A program made the translations under genes and the position numbers. Under the pieces are notes generated by a model, which had not been told where the DNA came from, ran no database searches, and saw nothing but the letters and a program-made list of their open reading frames with translations. A DNA stretch of 37,533 nucleotides from Thermoplasmata archaeon (GTDB lineage: Archaea; Thermoplasmatota; Thermoplasmata; Lutacidiplasmatales; UBA184), in NCBI GenBank assembly GCA_021816955.1, contig JAKAWP010000010.1:1-37533 (forward strand), read 5' to 3'. Shown here in pieces: positions 16,134-24,818 of the stretch. Every line of letters begins with the position of its first letter. The first letter of the stretch is position 1.

Positions 16134-16283
16134 CGGGACGATCCAACCGCGAGTCGTGGCGGGGACGAGAAGCTCGGTGAGTCGACCGGGGTGCGCCTAG
16201 TGAGCCCATTGCTCCGCGGTTCCCGAAGTCCAGCGGACGCGGGCGAGGAACCGGTGCGCCCGTCCGAGAAAGACGACTCGACG
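16134..16283 (-). pseudogene. sfsA: SfsA N-terminal remnant interrupted by an amber codon
   Basis: In the same frame as the downstream SfsA ORF, the minus strand reads RRVVFLGRAHRFLARVRW, then SGTAEQWAH, a TAG at 16199-16197, then AHPGRLTELLVPA. RFLARV and HPGRLTELLVP are the conserved N-terminal SfsA motifs. The frame has no ATG, GTG or TTG between the upstream dehydrogenase stop (16322-16320) and the amber codon, so the original start also appears lost. TAG is the ordinary stop of at least seven other genes here, so sense decoding is unlikely. Confidence 0.75.
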
Positions 16284-16319
16284 TGGGGCTCCCGGGTATC
16301 GTACGACCGCGGTCGTGGG

Positions 16320-17480
16320 CTACCCGCCCGAGTGGAAGTCGGCGCGGAGGAGCTCCCGGGCGACGATCAGCCGTCGGATCTCGCTCGTTCCGGCTCCGAT
16401 TTCGAGCAGCTTCGCGTCCCGGGCGAGCCGTTCGAGGGGAAGGTCGCGCATATAGCCGTAGCCTCCGTGGAGCTGGATCGCTTCCAAGGCGACCCGGGTC
16501 GACGCTTCGCTGGCGAACGTCAGGGCGGCCGCGCTCGGGCCCAACCGGCGACTGTCGTTCTTGACAGCGGCGAGCGACCGGTACACGAGGCCGCGCGACG
16601 CTTCGAGGGCCGTGTACATCTCCGCCAACTTCTCTTGGATCAGCTCGAACTGCCCGATCGGCCGGCCGAACTGCTGACGCTCGCGGGCGTACGCGACCGA
16701 ACGGTCAAGGCAGGTCGCCATGATCCCGAGAGGAATCGCCGCCAGGACAGCGCGTTCGATGTTCAACCCGCTCATGACGATCCGGGCGCCGTCGTTCTCC
16801 TCGCCGAGCCGTTGCTCGACCGGGACCTCGACGTTCTCGAACGCGAGCTCACCGGTCGGCGACCCTCGCATCCCCATCTTGTCGAGCTGGCGCGCGACGG
16901 TCAAGCCGGGGGTGCCCCGCTCGACGAGGAAGGCGCTGATGCCGTGGGCGCCTTTCGCGGGGTCCGTCTTGGCGTAGACGATCAGGACGTCCGCGATCGG
17001 ACCGTTCGTGATGAACTGCTTCGAGCCGTGCAGCCGGTAGTGCGGTCCGTGGCGCTCCGCTCGAGTCCGCAGCGACATCGCATCGCTTCCGGCTCCCGGT
17101 TCGGTGAGCGCGAGCGCCCCGATCTTCTCCCCCCGGGCGAGGGCGGGCCCGAACCGGCGACGTTGCTCGTCCGAGCCGTTGCGCATCAGGTTATCGAGGC
17201 AGAGATTGGAGTGCGCGCCCACGCTGAGGGCGAACGCGGGGCTGACCCGGGCAACCTCTTCCAGGATCGCCGCCTGCGCGAAGTAGTCCAATCCGAGGCC
17301 CCCGAACTCTTCGGGGACCGTGACGCCTAGGAACCCGTCTTCGCCGAACCGGCGAAACAGCTCCAGGGGGAATCGATCGTCCCGGTCCATCCGGTCGGCG
17401 ACCGGCTCGAGATGCTTTCGGACGAACTTGCGGGCGGCCTCGGCGAGATCCCGTACCTCGGCCGGCAGGGTGAATTCCAC
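16320..17480 (-). CDS. Acyl-CoA dehydrogenase, isovaleryl-CoA dehydrogenase type
   Basis: FAD-dependent acyl-CoA dehydrogenase of 386 residues. FAD/substrate motifs include [20 protein letters not shown] and [12 protein letters not shown], with [21 protein letters not shown] near the C-terminus. The place where medium/short-chain enzymes carry the catalytic Glu (YEGTS) reads GAGTSEIRR, with A363. A glutamate is instead present at E242 in [10 protein letters not shown], the position of the catalytic base in isovaleryl-CoA dehydrogenase. This points to leucine catabolism rather than straight-chain oxidation, which fits the methylmalonyl-CoA genes in the window. It starts with GTG, with a TATA-like box 27 nt upstream. 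It ends with TAG. Confidence 0.9.
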   Translation of the reverse strand: MEFTLPAEVRDLAEAARKFVRKHLEPVADRMDRDDRFPLELFRRFGEDGFLGVTVPEEFGGLGLDYFAQAAILEEVARVSPAFALSVGAHSNLCLDNLMRNGSDEQRRRFGPALARGEKIGALALTEPGAGSDAMSLRTRAERHGPHYRLHGSKQFITNGPIADVLIVYAKTDPAKGAHGISAFLVERGTPGLTVARQLDKMGMRGSPTGELAFENVEVPVEQRLGEENDGARIVMSGLNIERAVLAAIPLGIMATCLDRSVAYARERQQFGRPIGQFELIQEKLAEMYTALEASRGLVYRSLAAVKNDSRRLGPSAAALTFASEASTRVALEAIQLHGGYGYMRDLPLERLARDAKLLEIGAGTSEIRRLIVARELLRADFHSGG

Positions 17481-17502
17481 GGTCGGCGGGACGGCCGGGT
17501 CT

Positions 17503-17511
17503 CCTTTATCC
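17503..17511 (-). promoter_or_regulatory. TATA-like box for the acyl-CoA dehydrogenase
   Basis: On the minus strand ggataaagg is centred about 27 nt upstream of the GTG at 17480; leaderless arrangement. Confidence 0.55.
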
Positions 17512-17592
17512 TTGCGCCCACGGCCCGGGACGGACCCGAGACCGGACCGCCGCCGCGGACGACCGATTCGGCCGCGGGCCGACTTCGCCGGT

Positions 17593-19209
17593 TCACCGGC
17601 GAGGCTTCGGGGCCGCTGGTCGCGAGCGTCGACGGCCCTTGGTCCGGTCGCGACGCACGGCCGCCGCCGCGAGGAGGCCGAGATGCCGGTTCCAAACGGC
17701 CCGAGGCCGGGGCCAATCTTGACGGAAATGAGCGCCTCGGCTCTCGGTGCGAGCGAGCGCCGCTTCGGCGATCAGCCAGCCGGTGAGAGCGGCGTTCGCG
17801 ACGTCCGACGGCGGCTTGGAGGGGTCCGACGGCTCGGATCGCCGGCCGATTCGCTCGAGCAGCCCAATCGCTTCTTGGAGACCGGCGGCTGACCGGACGA
17901 TCCCGACGAACTCCCAGAGGCCGTCTTTGATCGCCTGGAGATCGTCGTCGCTCCCGGCCCAACCGCTCCCCGGGGGCCAAGCGAGCACGAGCCGGCGGGC
18001 GGGCATCGCGGGACCTCCCGGCGCCGGATGGACGAGCTGCCGGGCCGCATGCTCTCCGAAAACGAGGCCCTCGAGCAGGGAGTTGCTGCCGAGCCGGTTC
18101 GCGCCGTGGACCCCCGTGCAGGCGACCTCTCCGACGGCGTACAGCCCAGGGATCGAGGTTCTCGCCTCGTGATCTGTCGCCACCCCTCCGACAGTATAGT
18201 GCGCCGCCGGAGCGACCGGGATCCGATCCCGGGCGAGGTCGAGTCCGAACGCAGCGAGGAACCGGGAGACGGACGGAAACCTCGCATACAGTCGGTCGCG
18301 CGGCACCCGCGTCGCGTCGAGGTACACGCACGGAGCGCCGCTCCGCTCGATCTCGGCGACGATCGCGCGCGCGACGACGTCCCGGGGAGCGAGCTCGGCG
18401 TCCGGGTGCACGTCGGGCATGAACCGCTCCCCGGCTTCGTTGAGAAGGACGGCCCCCTCTCCCCGCAACGCCTCCGTGATCAGAAACCGCGGCGCCCCCT
18501 CCCGGCAGAACGTCGTCGGATGGAACTGGACGAACTCCATGTCCGTGAGCAGCGCGCCGGCCCGGAAGGCGATCGCCATCCCGTCGCCCGTCGCGACCGG
18601 GGGGTTCGAGCTCTGCCGGAAGAGGCTGCCGGCCCCGCCGGATGCGAGCACGACCGGTGCGGCGTCCAAGGTCTCCGTTTCGCCGCCCTCGGCGTTCGAC
18701 ACGGTCGCCTCGATCACGCCGGCCGCCAAGGGTCGCAGCGCGCGCAGCACGCACCGCTCGCGAACCTCGACGCCGAGGTCGAGCACGCGCTGGCGGATCG
18801 TCTCTTCGATCGAGAGGCCGGTCGCGTCGCCTCCCGCGTGCAGGATCCTCGAGCGGCTGTGCGCCGCCTCCCGTCCGAGTTGAATCTGCCCTTCGATCGT
18901 GTCGAACGGGACCCCGTAGCGGACCAGGTCGGCGATCCGAAGCGGTGCCTCCTCCGTCAAGATCTTCGCCGCCGTCCGGTCGACGAGATCCCCTCCCGCT
19001 CGGAGCGTATCCTCGAGGTGCAGTCGGGGAGAGTCGTCCGCGCCGATCGCGGCCGCAATCCCCCCTTGGGCGTACCGCGTGTTCGATTCTTCGAGCCGGG
19101 CCTTGGTGAGCAAGACCGGCTTGAGGCCGAGCTCACGGACCCGCAGAGCGACGTAGAGCCCGGCAATCCCCGTTCCCACGATGAACGGACGGCGGCTGCG
19201 GTCGGTCAC
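17593..19209 (-). CDS. nadB: L-aspartate oxidase
   Basis: Flavoenzyme oxidising L-aspartate to iminoaspartate, the first step of de novo NAD synthesis. The 538 residues show [14 protein letters not shown] (FAD dinucleotide fold), [56 protein letters not shown] and the FAD-binding [20 protein letters not shown]. NadB-specific [11 protein letters not shown] near the C-terminus separates it from succinate dehydrogenase/fumarate reductase flavoproteins. nadA and nadC are not in the window, and no SdhB-like partner is adjacent, supporting NadB. The C-terminal 25 residues are Arg-rich. The GTG start has a weak TATA-like box 25 nt upstream. Confidence 0.92.
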   Translation of the reverse strand: MTDRSRRPFIVGTGIAGLYVALRVRELGLKPVLLTKARLEESNTRYAQGGIAAAIGADDSPRLHLEDTLRAGGDLVDRTAAKILTEEAPLRIADLVRYGVPFDTIEGQIQLGREAAHSRSRILHAGGDATGLSIEETIRQRVLDLGVEVRERCVLRALRPLAAGVIEATVSNAEGGETETLDAAPVVLASGGAGSLFRQSSNPPVATGDGMAIAFRAGALLTDMEFVQFHPTTFCREGAPRFLITEALRGEGAVLLNEAGERFMPDVHPDAELAPRDVVARAIVAEIERSGAPCVYLDATRVPRDRLYARFPSVSRFLAAFGLDLARDRIPVAPAAHYTVGGVATDHEARTSIPGLYAVGEVACTGVHGANRLGSNSLLEGLVFGEHAARQLVHPAPGGPAMPARRLVLAWPPGSGWAGSDDDLQAIKDGLWEFVGIVRSAAGLQEAIGLLERIGRRSEPSDPSKPPSDVANAALTGWLIAEAALARTESRGAHFRQDWPRPRAVWNRHLGLLAAAAVRRDRTKGRRRSRPAAPKPRR

Positions 19210-19229
19210 GCTCTTCGGGTACCGTCCGA

Positions 19230-19238
19230 GCGTAAGGG
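19230..19238 (-). promoter_or_regulatory. TATA-like box for nadB
   Basis: ccttacgct on the minus strand is centred about 25 nt upstream of the GTG at 19209. The match is weak but the position fits the leaderless pattern of neighbouring genes. Confidence 0.35.
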
Positions 19239-19361
19239 GTTGTCGCTCGGAGCCCCCCGAGAGAGATCCCGCTGGTCAGCGGCCGCCGAACGGCTTTCGT
19301 CCGGACGGATCCCGATTCTACCCGGGGCCGGGGAAGGGACGAAGCGGTGCCCGGCGGTGGG

Positions 19362-20465
19362 TCAGCTGAGGGGAGCGTGGCACCGGTGGCACGTGGCCGA
19401 GTACGGCGGGTTCGGCGCCCCGCACATTCCGCAGAAAACCGGTGGCCCGCCCGATGGAGGGGAAGCCGCGGGAGGTGGAGAGGGCGAAGCCGACGGAGGA
19501 GTTGGGGGTGGGCTCGGCCGCCCCGACTGGGGCGCTTGCGACGGGGCCGGACCGGCCGGGGGCGGAGCAACTGGTCCGGGACCCCCGCCCCAAGGAGGCG
19601 GCGACATGTACGGCGGCGGCATGGTCGGTGGAGCGTAACCGTACGGCGATCCTGCTTGGGGGGCCGCATACCCGGGCTGGGTCTCCGCGGCGCCGAACGG
19701 CTCGCGTCGCGTCCGGGCGACCAGGACGAGCGCCACGAGGAAGAAGACGAAGGTGACGAAGGCGAGGTACCAGCCGACGCCGGGGCCCCAGTTCGCCGTC
19801 GTTCCTCCCGCGCTCGAGGAACCGAAGAACGAGGTGCACGGCGACGGCGTGGTCGGGGTTGTTCCGCCGCAGACGGGTCCGAGCAGGGCCGATGAGCTCC
19901 CGGCCAAGACCCAGATCGGGGCGACGAGGACGAGGATTACCGCGATCAGCGCGAGCAGAATAGTGAGGGTCAGCTGGATGCGGCCAAACGTAAACCCGAG
20001 GGCGCCCATGATTCCAAAGATGACCCCGACCAGACCGAGAATCAAGGCGCCCAAAACGAGGTAGTAGACCCCGCTATAGAGGGTCGTCAGGGCTCCCGAC
20101 TGAGGCAGGCTGTTGTACTGAGTCGTTGTTGTCGTGCATTGGGCGCCCGCCGGGCAATTGACGGTGGATAAGGTGCTGCCCGGGTAGAGGGAAGTGGTGG
20201 ACGACGCGCCCCCGCCCGAAGAGCTGATCTGATACCAGCCGAGTCCGAGGGAGACCGCCGCCAAGATCACCGCCAACAGCAGAACGACGCTCGCTGCCAG
20301 CCGGCGGCGGTGAAGAGGGCGCCGGGGCGGTCGGGCGGGCGGATAGTACCCCGGCGGGACGTTGTATCCCGAAGGGGCCCCCGGCGGGTACGACGCCGAA
20401 GGAGGCATCGGCGGCGCGCCGACGTTGGGAGCTGGCCCGGGAGGCGGATTCCAGTTCGAACTCAC
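19362..20465 (-). CDS. Proline-rich four-TM membrane protein with C-terminal zinc ribbon
   Basis: Unrecognised 367-residue membrane protein. Order: Pro/Gly/Tyr-rich N-terminus (about 55 residues, PPGPAP and YPPGAP repeats), a basic patch, TM1 (LAASVVLLLAVILAAVSLGL), a Ser/Thr-rich external loop with two Cys, TM2 (YYLVLGALILGLVGVIFGIM), TM3 (LTLTILLALIAVILVLVAPI), a second Ser/Thr loop with two Cys, and TM4 (YLAFVTFVFFLVALVLVA). A long Pro/Ala/Ser-rich linker follows, and finally a zinc ribbon FCGMCGAPN...CHRCHAPL. The ORF track extends it by 68 implausible residues; GTG 20465 follows a TATA box at 20495-20504. Function unknown; possibly an envelope scaffold with a cytosolic metal-binding tail. 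Confidence 0.75.
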   Translation of the reverse strand: MSSNWNPPPGPAPNVGAPPMPPSASYPPGAPSGYNVPPGYYPPARPPRRPLHRRRLAASVVLLLAVILAAVSLGLGWYQISSSGGGASSTTSLYPGSTLSTVNCPAGAQCTTTTTQYNSLPQSGALTTLYSGVYYLVLGALILGLVGVIFGIMGALGFTFGRIQLTLTILLALIAVILVLVAPIWVLAGSSSALLGPVCGGTTPTTPSPCTSFFGSSSAGGTTANWGPGVGWYLAFVTFVFFLVALVLVARTRREPFGAAETQPGYAAPQAGSPYGYAPPTMPPPYMSPPPWGGGPGPVAPPPAGPAPSQAPQSGRPSPPPTPPSASPSPPPAASPPSGGPPVFCGMCGAPNPPYSATCHRCHAPLS

Positions 20466-20494
20466 AGCGTGCCGGGACCCCCACCCTCGTCCGG

Positions 20495-20504
20495 CTATTA
20501 AAAC
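20495..20504 (-). promoter_or_regulatory. TATA box for the Pro-rich membrane protein
   Basis: gttttaatag on the minus strand is centred about 34 nt upstream of the GTG at 20465, predicting a leader of about 8 nt. It marks the 207-nt gap downstream of the GNAT gene as a promoter region. Confidence 0.55.
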
Positions 20505-20672
20505 CCAGTGGAACGGTTGCCCTGGCTTACGAAACGCCACCGGGGCGCACTTCCCCGCGGGTGAATGCGGCCGGGGCCGCCCTGCCAATCGGGTTCGCCT
20601 CTTCAGAGCTCGACTCCGACCCGCGCACCGAATAACGGGGTCGGTCCTCTTCGACCGGTGCGTTCCCACCGG

Positions 20673-21662
20673 CTACGCCGAGCCGGAACGCCTCTCCCAC
20701 AGGAAGATCCTCGACGATTCGAACGGAGCGAATCCGTGCCGCGCGTACAGACGACGCGCCGGAGTGTTCTCCGCACTGACCCAGAGGGTCACCGCCTCGT
20801 AGCCTAGGGCGTGGAGCGAGCGCAGCGTCGAGTCCAGCAGGTTTCCCCCTAATCCCCTCCCCCGGAATGCGGGGTCGATCATGAAGTCCACGAGAAGCGT
20901 TCGTCGAGGCGACAGCTCGGTCGAGAGGCTCGCTCCGACCAGTTGACCGGAAGCCGTATCGGCTAAGGCCCACGACGCTTCGGGGAGAAATCGGCCCAGC
21001 CTGCCCCGGACGACCTCGGTCAGGATTCTTCGATGGCGCTCCGGGTCCGGCCCAAGGAGTCGTTCGTCGACACTGCCTTGGAAGGCCCGGACGTCGAGCG
21101 CGACGACGGTCTCGAGTGGGACTTCGGCAATTCGTCGAGGCGTGACCGTCGGGGGCCACGAGGGTGAAGGAGGTGGCTCGCCGGGCCGGAGCGCTCGGAC
21201 CAGGTGGAGCCGTTCGAACGCCGATACCGAAAGGGCCGAGGGGAGGAGTTGCGGAAGCGTCGCTTCCTCCTCGGGCGAGAGCCCCGTACAGCCGACGCTC
21301 ATCTGGCGCACGGCCGGCGCGGCCGCTCCGAGGAGGGCGGCCAAGAGCAACGCTCCGCGCCGGCCCGCCTCGGGCCCGGGCTCGACGTGCAGATGGCCGA
21401 AGGCCAACGCGCCGTCCTCGGAGGCGAACGCAAGACCCCCCGGCTCCTTCGGTATCGCGCGCCCGAGGACGGTCCCTCGGCGCAGGCTCGCCACCGTCTC
21501 CTCCGTCCAGGCACCGCCGGGGGCTTCCTCGCGCTGGGCCAGCGCCTTGTGCACGGCGTGGACCAGCTCGAGCAGCCGGTATTCGGGGACGTCGGACGCG
21601 GGGCAAACGGCGCCGGTCTCGCCGCGGTCCGTCGGAGCCCTCGGGTCAGGGGCCAGCGGCAT
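20673..21662 (-). CDS. GNAT-family N-acetyltransferase
   Basis: Acetyl-CoA-dependent acyltransferase of 329 residues. The C-terminal half (about 180-325) is a GNAT domain: acetyl-CoA loop FMIDPAFRGRGLGGNLLDS, then VTLWVSAENTPARRLYARHGF. The N-terminal 150 residues are less conserved; their layout (GALAFGHLHVEPG, GRRGALLLAALL) suggests a second, degenerate GNAT repeat, as in two-domain enzymes. The substrate is unknown. The ATG start lies inside the end of prs (17-nt overlap), so it is translated from the prs transcript. Confidence 0.8.
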   Translation of the reverse strand: MPLAPDPRAPTDRGETGAVCPASDVPEYRLLELVHAVHKALAQREEAPGGAWTEETVASLRRGTVLGRAIPKEPGGLAFASEDGALAFGHLHVEPGPEAGRRGALLLAALLGAAAPAVRQMSVGCTGLSPEEEATLPQLLPSALSVSAFERLHLVRALRPGEPPPSPSWPPTVTPRRIAEVPLETVVALDVRAFQGSVDERLLGPDPERHRRILTEVVRGRLGRFLPEASWALADTASGQLVGASLSTELSPRRTLLVDFMIDPAFRGRGLGGNLLDSTLRSLHALGYEAVTLWVSAENTPARRLYARHGFAPFESSRIFLWERRSGSA

Positions 21663-22524
21663 GTTGCCGGAGGATCTGGGCGATGTCCGGAGCGACGGAC
21701 GCCTTCTCGGCCGGGTTGACGAGCGTGTCCGTGGAGTAGATACCGTCCGTCACGGCCTTGATCCGCTCGAACGCGTCGCGAAGGAACAAGCCGTGGACGC
21801 AGGCGGCGGCGACCGACGCCGCTCCGCATCGAGCGAGCAGCTTCGCGGATTCAACGATCGTTCCTCCCGTGGAGATGACGTCGTCCACGATCGCGACACG
21901 GGCCCCTCGGACCTTTTCCCGGTCGGCCGCCCCGAGCGAGAGTTCGACGTGATCGCTGTCGATCCGGTGCTTCGCCAGTTGGATCCACGGCTTGTCGAGG
22001 AGCTTCGCCATTCGCTCCACGCGGGCGACCCCGCCCTTGTCCGGAGAGACGATCAGGTCGACTTGACGCTGGGCGAGCAGCCGCGCGAGCGCGGGGATCC
22101 CGCTCACTTCGTAGATCGGCTTCGAGAACGCCCCGAGCGTGAGCGGCGAGTGGAGCTCGACCGTGACCACCGCATCGCTGCCGAGCTCTACCACGTTCGC
22201 GACCGCCCGTGCGCTGACGGGCTCGCCGGGGTAGAACCGCCGATCCTGTCGCGCGTACGCGAAGTAGGGGACCACCGTGAAGACCCGCCGGGCCCCGGCT
22301 TCCCGGGCCGCGTCCTTGAGGAGGAGGAGCTCGACCAGGTCGGCGTCCGTTCGCGTCGACTGCACGATGACCGCATCCGCGCCGGCGAGGGAATCGCCGA
22401 TCCGCACGTACATCTCGCCGTCCGGGAATCGCTTCTGGAACGGAAGTCCGAAAGGGGCGTTCTCGAGCTCGCGGGAGATCCGTTCGGCGAGGGCGGTCGA
22501 CGCCGAGCCTCCGATCAAATACAC
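21646..22524 (-). CDS. prs: Ribose-phosphate pyrophosphokinase
   Basis: Makes PRPP from ribose 5-phosphate and ATP, feeding purine, pyrimidine, histidine and NAD synthesis; purP and nadB in this window depend on it. The 292 residues are the short archaeal form. Seen: FPDGEMYVRI, ELLLLKDAAREAGA, VVPYFAYARQDRRFYPGEPVSA (ATP-binding flexible loop), VELHSP, VSPDKGG and the PRPP loop VAIVDDVISTGGT. The GTG start at 22524 is preceded by a TATA-like box at 22568-22576, giving a leader of about 20 nt. It overlaps the downstream GNAT gene. Confidence 0.95.
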   Translation of the reverse strand: MYLIGGSASTALAERISRELENAPFGLPFQKRFPDGEMYVRIGDSLAGADAVIVQSTRTDADLVELLLLKDAAREAGARRVFTVVPYFAYARQDRRFYPGEPVSARAVANVVELGSDAVVTVELHSPLTLGAFSKPIYEVSGIPALARLLAQRQVDLIVSPDKGGVARVERMAKLLDKPWIQLAKHRIDSDHVELSLGAADREKVRGARVAIVDDVISTGGTIVESAKLLARCGAASVAAACVHGLFLRDAFERIKAVTDGIYSTDTLVNPAEKASVAPDIAQILRQHAAGP

Positions 22525-22567
22525 CGTTCCGTCCCGTTCCGTCGGCGCACTGGGGACTCGGCCCCCC

Positions 22568-22576
22568 TCTAAAGGT
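22568..22576 (-). promoter_or_regulatory. TATA-like box for prs
   Basis: acctttaga on the minus strand is centred about 47 nt upstream of the prs GTG. The transcript would have a leader of roughly 20 nt and would include the overlapping GNAT gene. Confidence 0.45.
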
Positions 22577-22614
22577 TTGCCCGGGAGCGCGTCGCAACGG
22601 CCGTTCGGGCTCGA

Positions 22615-24015
22615 TCAGCGGTCGTCGCTTCGTGCGTGGGAACGGCGGACCTTCGGTACCGGGCGTCCCCGCCGGCCCCCGAGCGGCGCCGCCTTCGTCC
22701 CCCGGACCGGCGGTGCGCGGCCTCGTCTCCGTTCCGTCGCATCCGCGCTCACCCGATCGCTCCCCGTTTCGCGGTCTTGCTCCCCGTCGGGATCGCGGGT
22801 TCGCTCTTCCCCAGCCACTTCGAGCGCCTCGTCGTCCTCATCGTCCGGCTCCGGCCGGGAGGAGCGACGCGCGCCGCGCGAAACCGAAGCCTCCTCCTCG
22901 CCGCCGTCGGCCGCCGGCTCGCGAACCCGTCGGTTCGCGGGGCTCCGTCGGCGCCACTGACCGACCGCCAGATGGATCGCGGCCCCGGCCCCGACGATCC
23001 CTATGATCGTCAGACCGAGATACTCCCACGACTGAACCGGGACTTCCGCGCTGGTGCCCGATAGGAGCAGCTTCAGCGCGCCCAGCCAGGGGATCATCCC
23101 GCGGGCGACCCCAATCACCCACCCGGGCTCGACCAGCGGGCTCAACCCGGCCTGTTGGTCAGGGTTGCCGATGCAATCGGTGGGGGGACAGCTGTCGCAC
23201 TTCAGGTTCGGGGTGTTCGCGCAGTTGTCGTCGCCCATCGTCAGGAAGCCCGACGCCCGCCCGAGACCGGGGCTCGAAAGATCGATCGAGAGGTTCACGC
23301 TCTTCCATCCGATATGGTAGAGGTTCAACGTCTGGGTCAGTCCCGCGTACTGGCAGGCGTTCGGTGCGGACGGCGGGCCGTAGCTGTAGACGGCGTGGTC
23401 AGCCGTGCCGCAGGGGAGCCCTGCGAGGGACGGAGCCGAGAATGATCCGCTCGCCGAGTCGTACACGAGGTAGAGGATCGCGCGGTGGATGATCGGGGTG
23501 GCTTGGGCATTGCCGTACGGTTCGTAGACGATGACGTCCCCGAGCTCTCCGTACGTCGAGAGACCGGCCGCGGCGGACCCGGAATGCAAGGCATCGACGT
23601 AGGTCGTGATCGACGTCGTGGGGGTCTTCTGGACGAAGATGATGTCGCCGGTGTTGAGCAACCCGAGCACATCGTTCGGCCCGTGCTGCATGCTGTTCGA
23701 GTCGACGACATAGACGGGCGGCCAATTTTGCGCGTAGGCGTACGACCCGACGATCAGCACTACCACGATCGCGAGCGCGACGAGCGGCTCGAAGAAGATC
23801 GAATCCCGAGCCCGGAAGAAGACCGGGCGCTTCGAGCGCCGCGCGCCGAACCAACCGCGGAAGCGACCCGGAGGCCGACCGTGCGCCGGCTCATCCCACC
23901 GGCGGATCGGCCGATGCGGCGGGGGCGGCCGGTGGGGCGGCAGCCGCTCGGTCGGAGGGTGATGGACCGGCCGGTGGTGGTGGGGCGGCGGTCCGTGCTC
24001 GGGTTCGGGCACCAT
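22615..24015 (-). CDS. Oversized signal-peptidase-I-like (S26) membrane protein
   Basis: S26-type serine peptidase signatures within 466 residues, more than twice the usual archaeal signal peptidase. The nucleophile motif SNSMQHG (S108) follows a membrane anchor (residues about 76-95, LVALAIVVVLIVGSYAYA). GDIIFVQK and GDVIVYEP are the conserved strand motifs, IIHRAI carries the His (H177) of the Ser-His type used by archaeal/ER enzymes, and TMGDDN (D262/D263) completes the site. Additions: a His/Pro-rich N-terminus (PPHHHRPVHH), an ectodomain insert with seven Cys, a second TM (about 331-352), and a charged 110-residue Asp/Glu/Arg-rich tail. ATG 24015 is chosen because the TATA box lies about 29 nt upstream; the track's 24120 start reads through it. 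Confidence 0.8.
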   Translation of the reverse strand: MVPEPEHGPPPHHHRPVHHPPTERLPPHRPPPPHRPIRRWDEPAHGRPPGRFRGWFGARRSKRPVFFRARDSIFFEPLVALAIVVVLIVGSYAYAQNWPPVYVVDSNSMQHGPNDVLGLLNTGDIIFVQKTPTTSITTYVDALHSGSAAAGLSTYGELGDVIVYEPYGNAQATPIIHRAILYLVYDSASGSFSAPSLAGLPCGTADHAVYSYGPPSAPNACQYAGLTQTLNLYHIGWKSVNLSIDLSSPGLGRASGFLTMGDDNCANTPNLKCDSCPPTDCIGNPDQQAGLSPLVEPGWVIGVARGMIPWLGALKLLLSGTSAEVPVQSWEYLGLTIIGIVGAGAAIHLAVGQWRRRSPANRRVREPAADGGEEEASVSRGARRSSRPEPDDEDDEALEVAGEERTRDPDGEQDRETGSDRVSADATERRRGRAPPVRGTKAAPLGGRRGRPVPKVRRSHARSDDR

Positions 24016-24040
24016 CCGATTCGTCGTCCGGCCCATCGGC

Positions 24041-24048
24041 CTTAACCC
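24041..24048 (-). promoter_or_regulatory. TATA-like box for the signal-peptidase-like gene
   Basis: gggttaag on the minus strand is about 29 nt upstream of the ATG at 24015 and only 8 nt from the ATG at 24036, so it favours the shorter start. Confidence 0.45.
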
Positions 24049-24138
24049 TATGGCTCGACAGGCCACCCGGACGGCGGCACCGTCGGGGACGGGTCCGCGG
24101 CGCCCGCCGCGAAGATCCACCGGCCCCGTGGAACGAAC

Positions 24139-24147
24139 GCTTTAACG
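24139..24147 (+). promoter_or_regulatory. TATA box for the cyclase gene
   Basis: gctttaacg is centred about 26 nt upstream of the ATG at 24168, which it selects over the track's start at 24147 (inside the TATA box). Confidence 0.6.
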
Positions 24148-24167
24148 TGCAGAGCCGACGTGCTCCG

Positions 24168-24809
24168 ATGAGGACGCCGATGCGGCTGATCGACATTTCG
24201 ATGCCGTTGGGGCCGGGGATGCCGGCCTTTCCGGGGGATCCGCTGTTCTCCACGGAGCGCACTCACTCCCTCGATCGGGGGGATGCGTACAACGTTTCTC
24301 GCCTGACGATGGGTTCTCACGCCGGGACCCATGTCGACCCTCCGGTGCACTTCGTGAAGGGGGGCGTCGGGATCGACGCCGTCCCTCTGGAGCGGTTGAA
24401 CGGGATGGCGCAGGTGGTCGACGTACCGTCGAGCGTGACGAGGATCGAGCCGGCGCACCTCGCGACCCTCCCAGCCGGGACCGAGCGGGTGCTGTTCCGG
24501 ACCGCGAACAGCGCTCGGTGGGCCCGCGCTCTCGAATTCTTCGGCGACTACGTCGCGCTCGGCGACCCGGCCGCGGCGATGCTCGTGAGCCGGGGCGTCC
24601 GTCTCGTCGGGATCGATGCGCTCTCGATCGAGCGCGACCCGGACGGCCAGTTCCCGGTCCATCACCGCCTGCTGTCGAGCGGGGTCGCCATCCTCGAAGG
24701 TCTCCTCCTCGCGGAGGCGCCGACCGGCCCCCAAGAGCTCGTCTGCCTCCCCCTCCGGATCCGGGCCGGCGACGGAGGACCCGCTCGCGCGGCCTTGCGC
24801 CTCTCCTGA
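24168..24809 (+). CDS. Cyclase-family metal hydrolase, kynurenine formamidase-like
   Basis: Metal-dependent amidohydrolase of the cyclase/KynB family, 213 residues. The hallmark HxGTHxDxPxH-type motif is present as SHAGTHVDPPVHF (H51, H55, D57, H61), which binds zinc or manganese. LIDISMPLGPGMPAFPGDP near the start and VGIDALSIERD are family features. The best-known members hydrolyse N-formylkynurenine; others act on different amides or cyclic substrates, and no tryptophan-catabolic gene is nearby, so the substrate is open. The start is fixed by the TATA box. A 4-TM protein gene follows after 9 nt in the same operon. Confidence 0.85.
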   Translation: MRTPMRLIDISMPLGPGMPAFPGDPLFSTERTHSLDRGDAYNVSRLTMGSHAGTHVDPPVHFVKGGVGIDAVPLERLNGMAQVVDVPSSVTRIEPAHLATLPAGTERVLFRTANSARWARALEFFGDYVALGDPAAAMLVSRGVRLVGIDALSIERDPDGQFPVHHRLLSSGVAILEGLLLAEAPTGPQELVCLPLRIRAGDGGPARAALRLS

Positions 24810-24818
24810 CCTCCTACC

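Noticed and set aside
15549-16322. TAG in SfsA read as pyrrolysine or another sense codon
   Set aside because: TAG is the normal stop of pheT, mcmA1, eno, the TrmB-type gene, purP, the ABC permease and the GAF gene in this same window, the start codon is also missing, and no Pyl gene or PYLIS-like element is seen.
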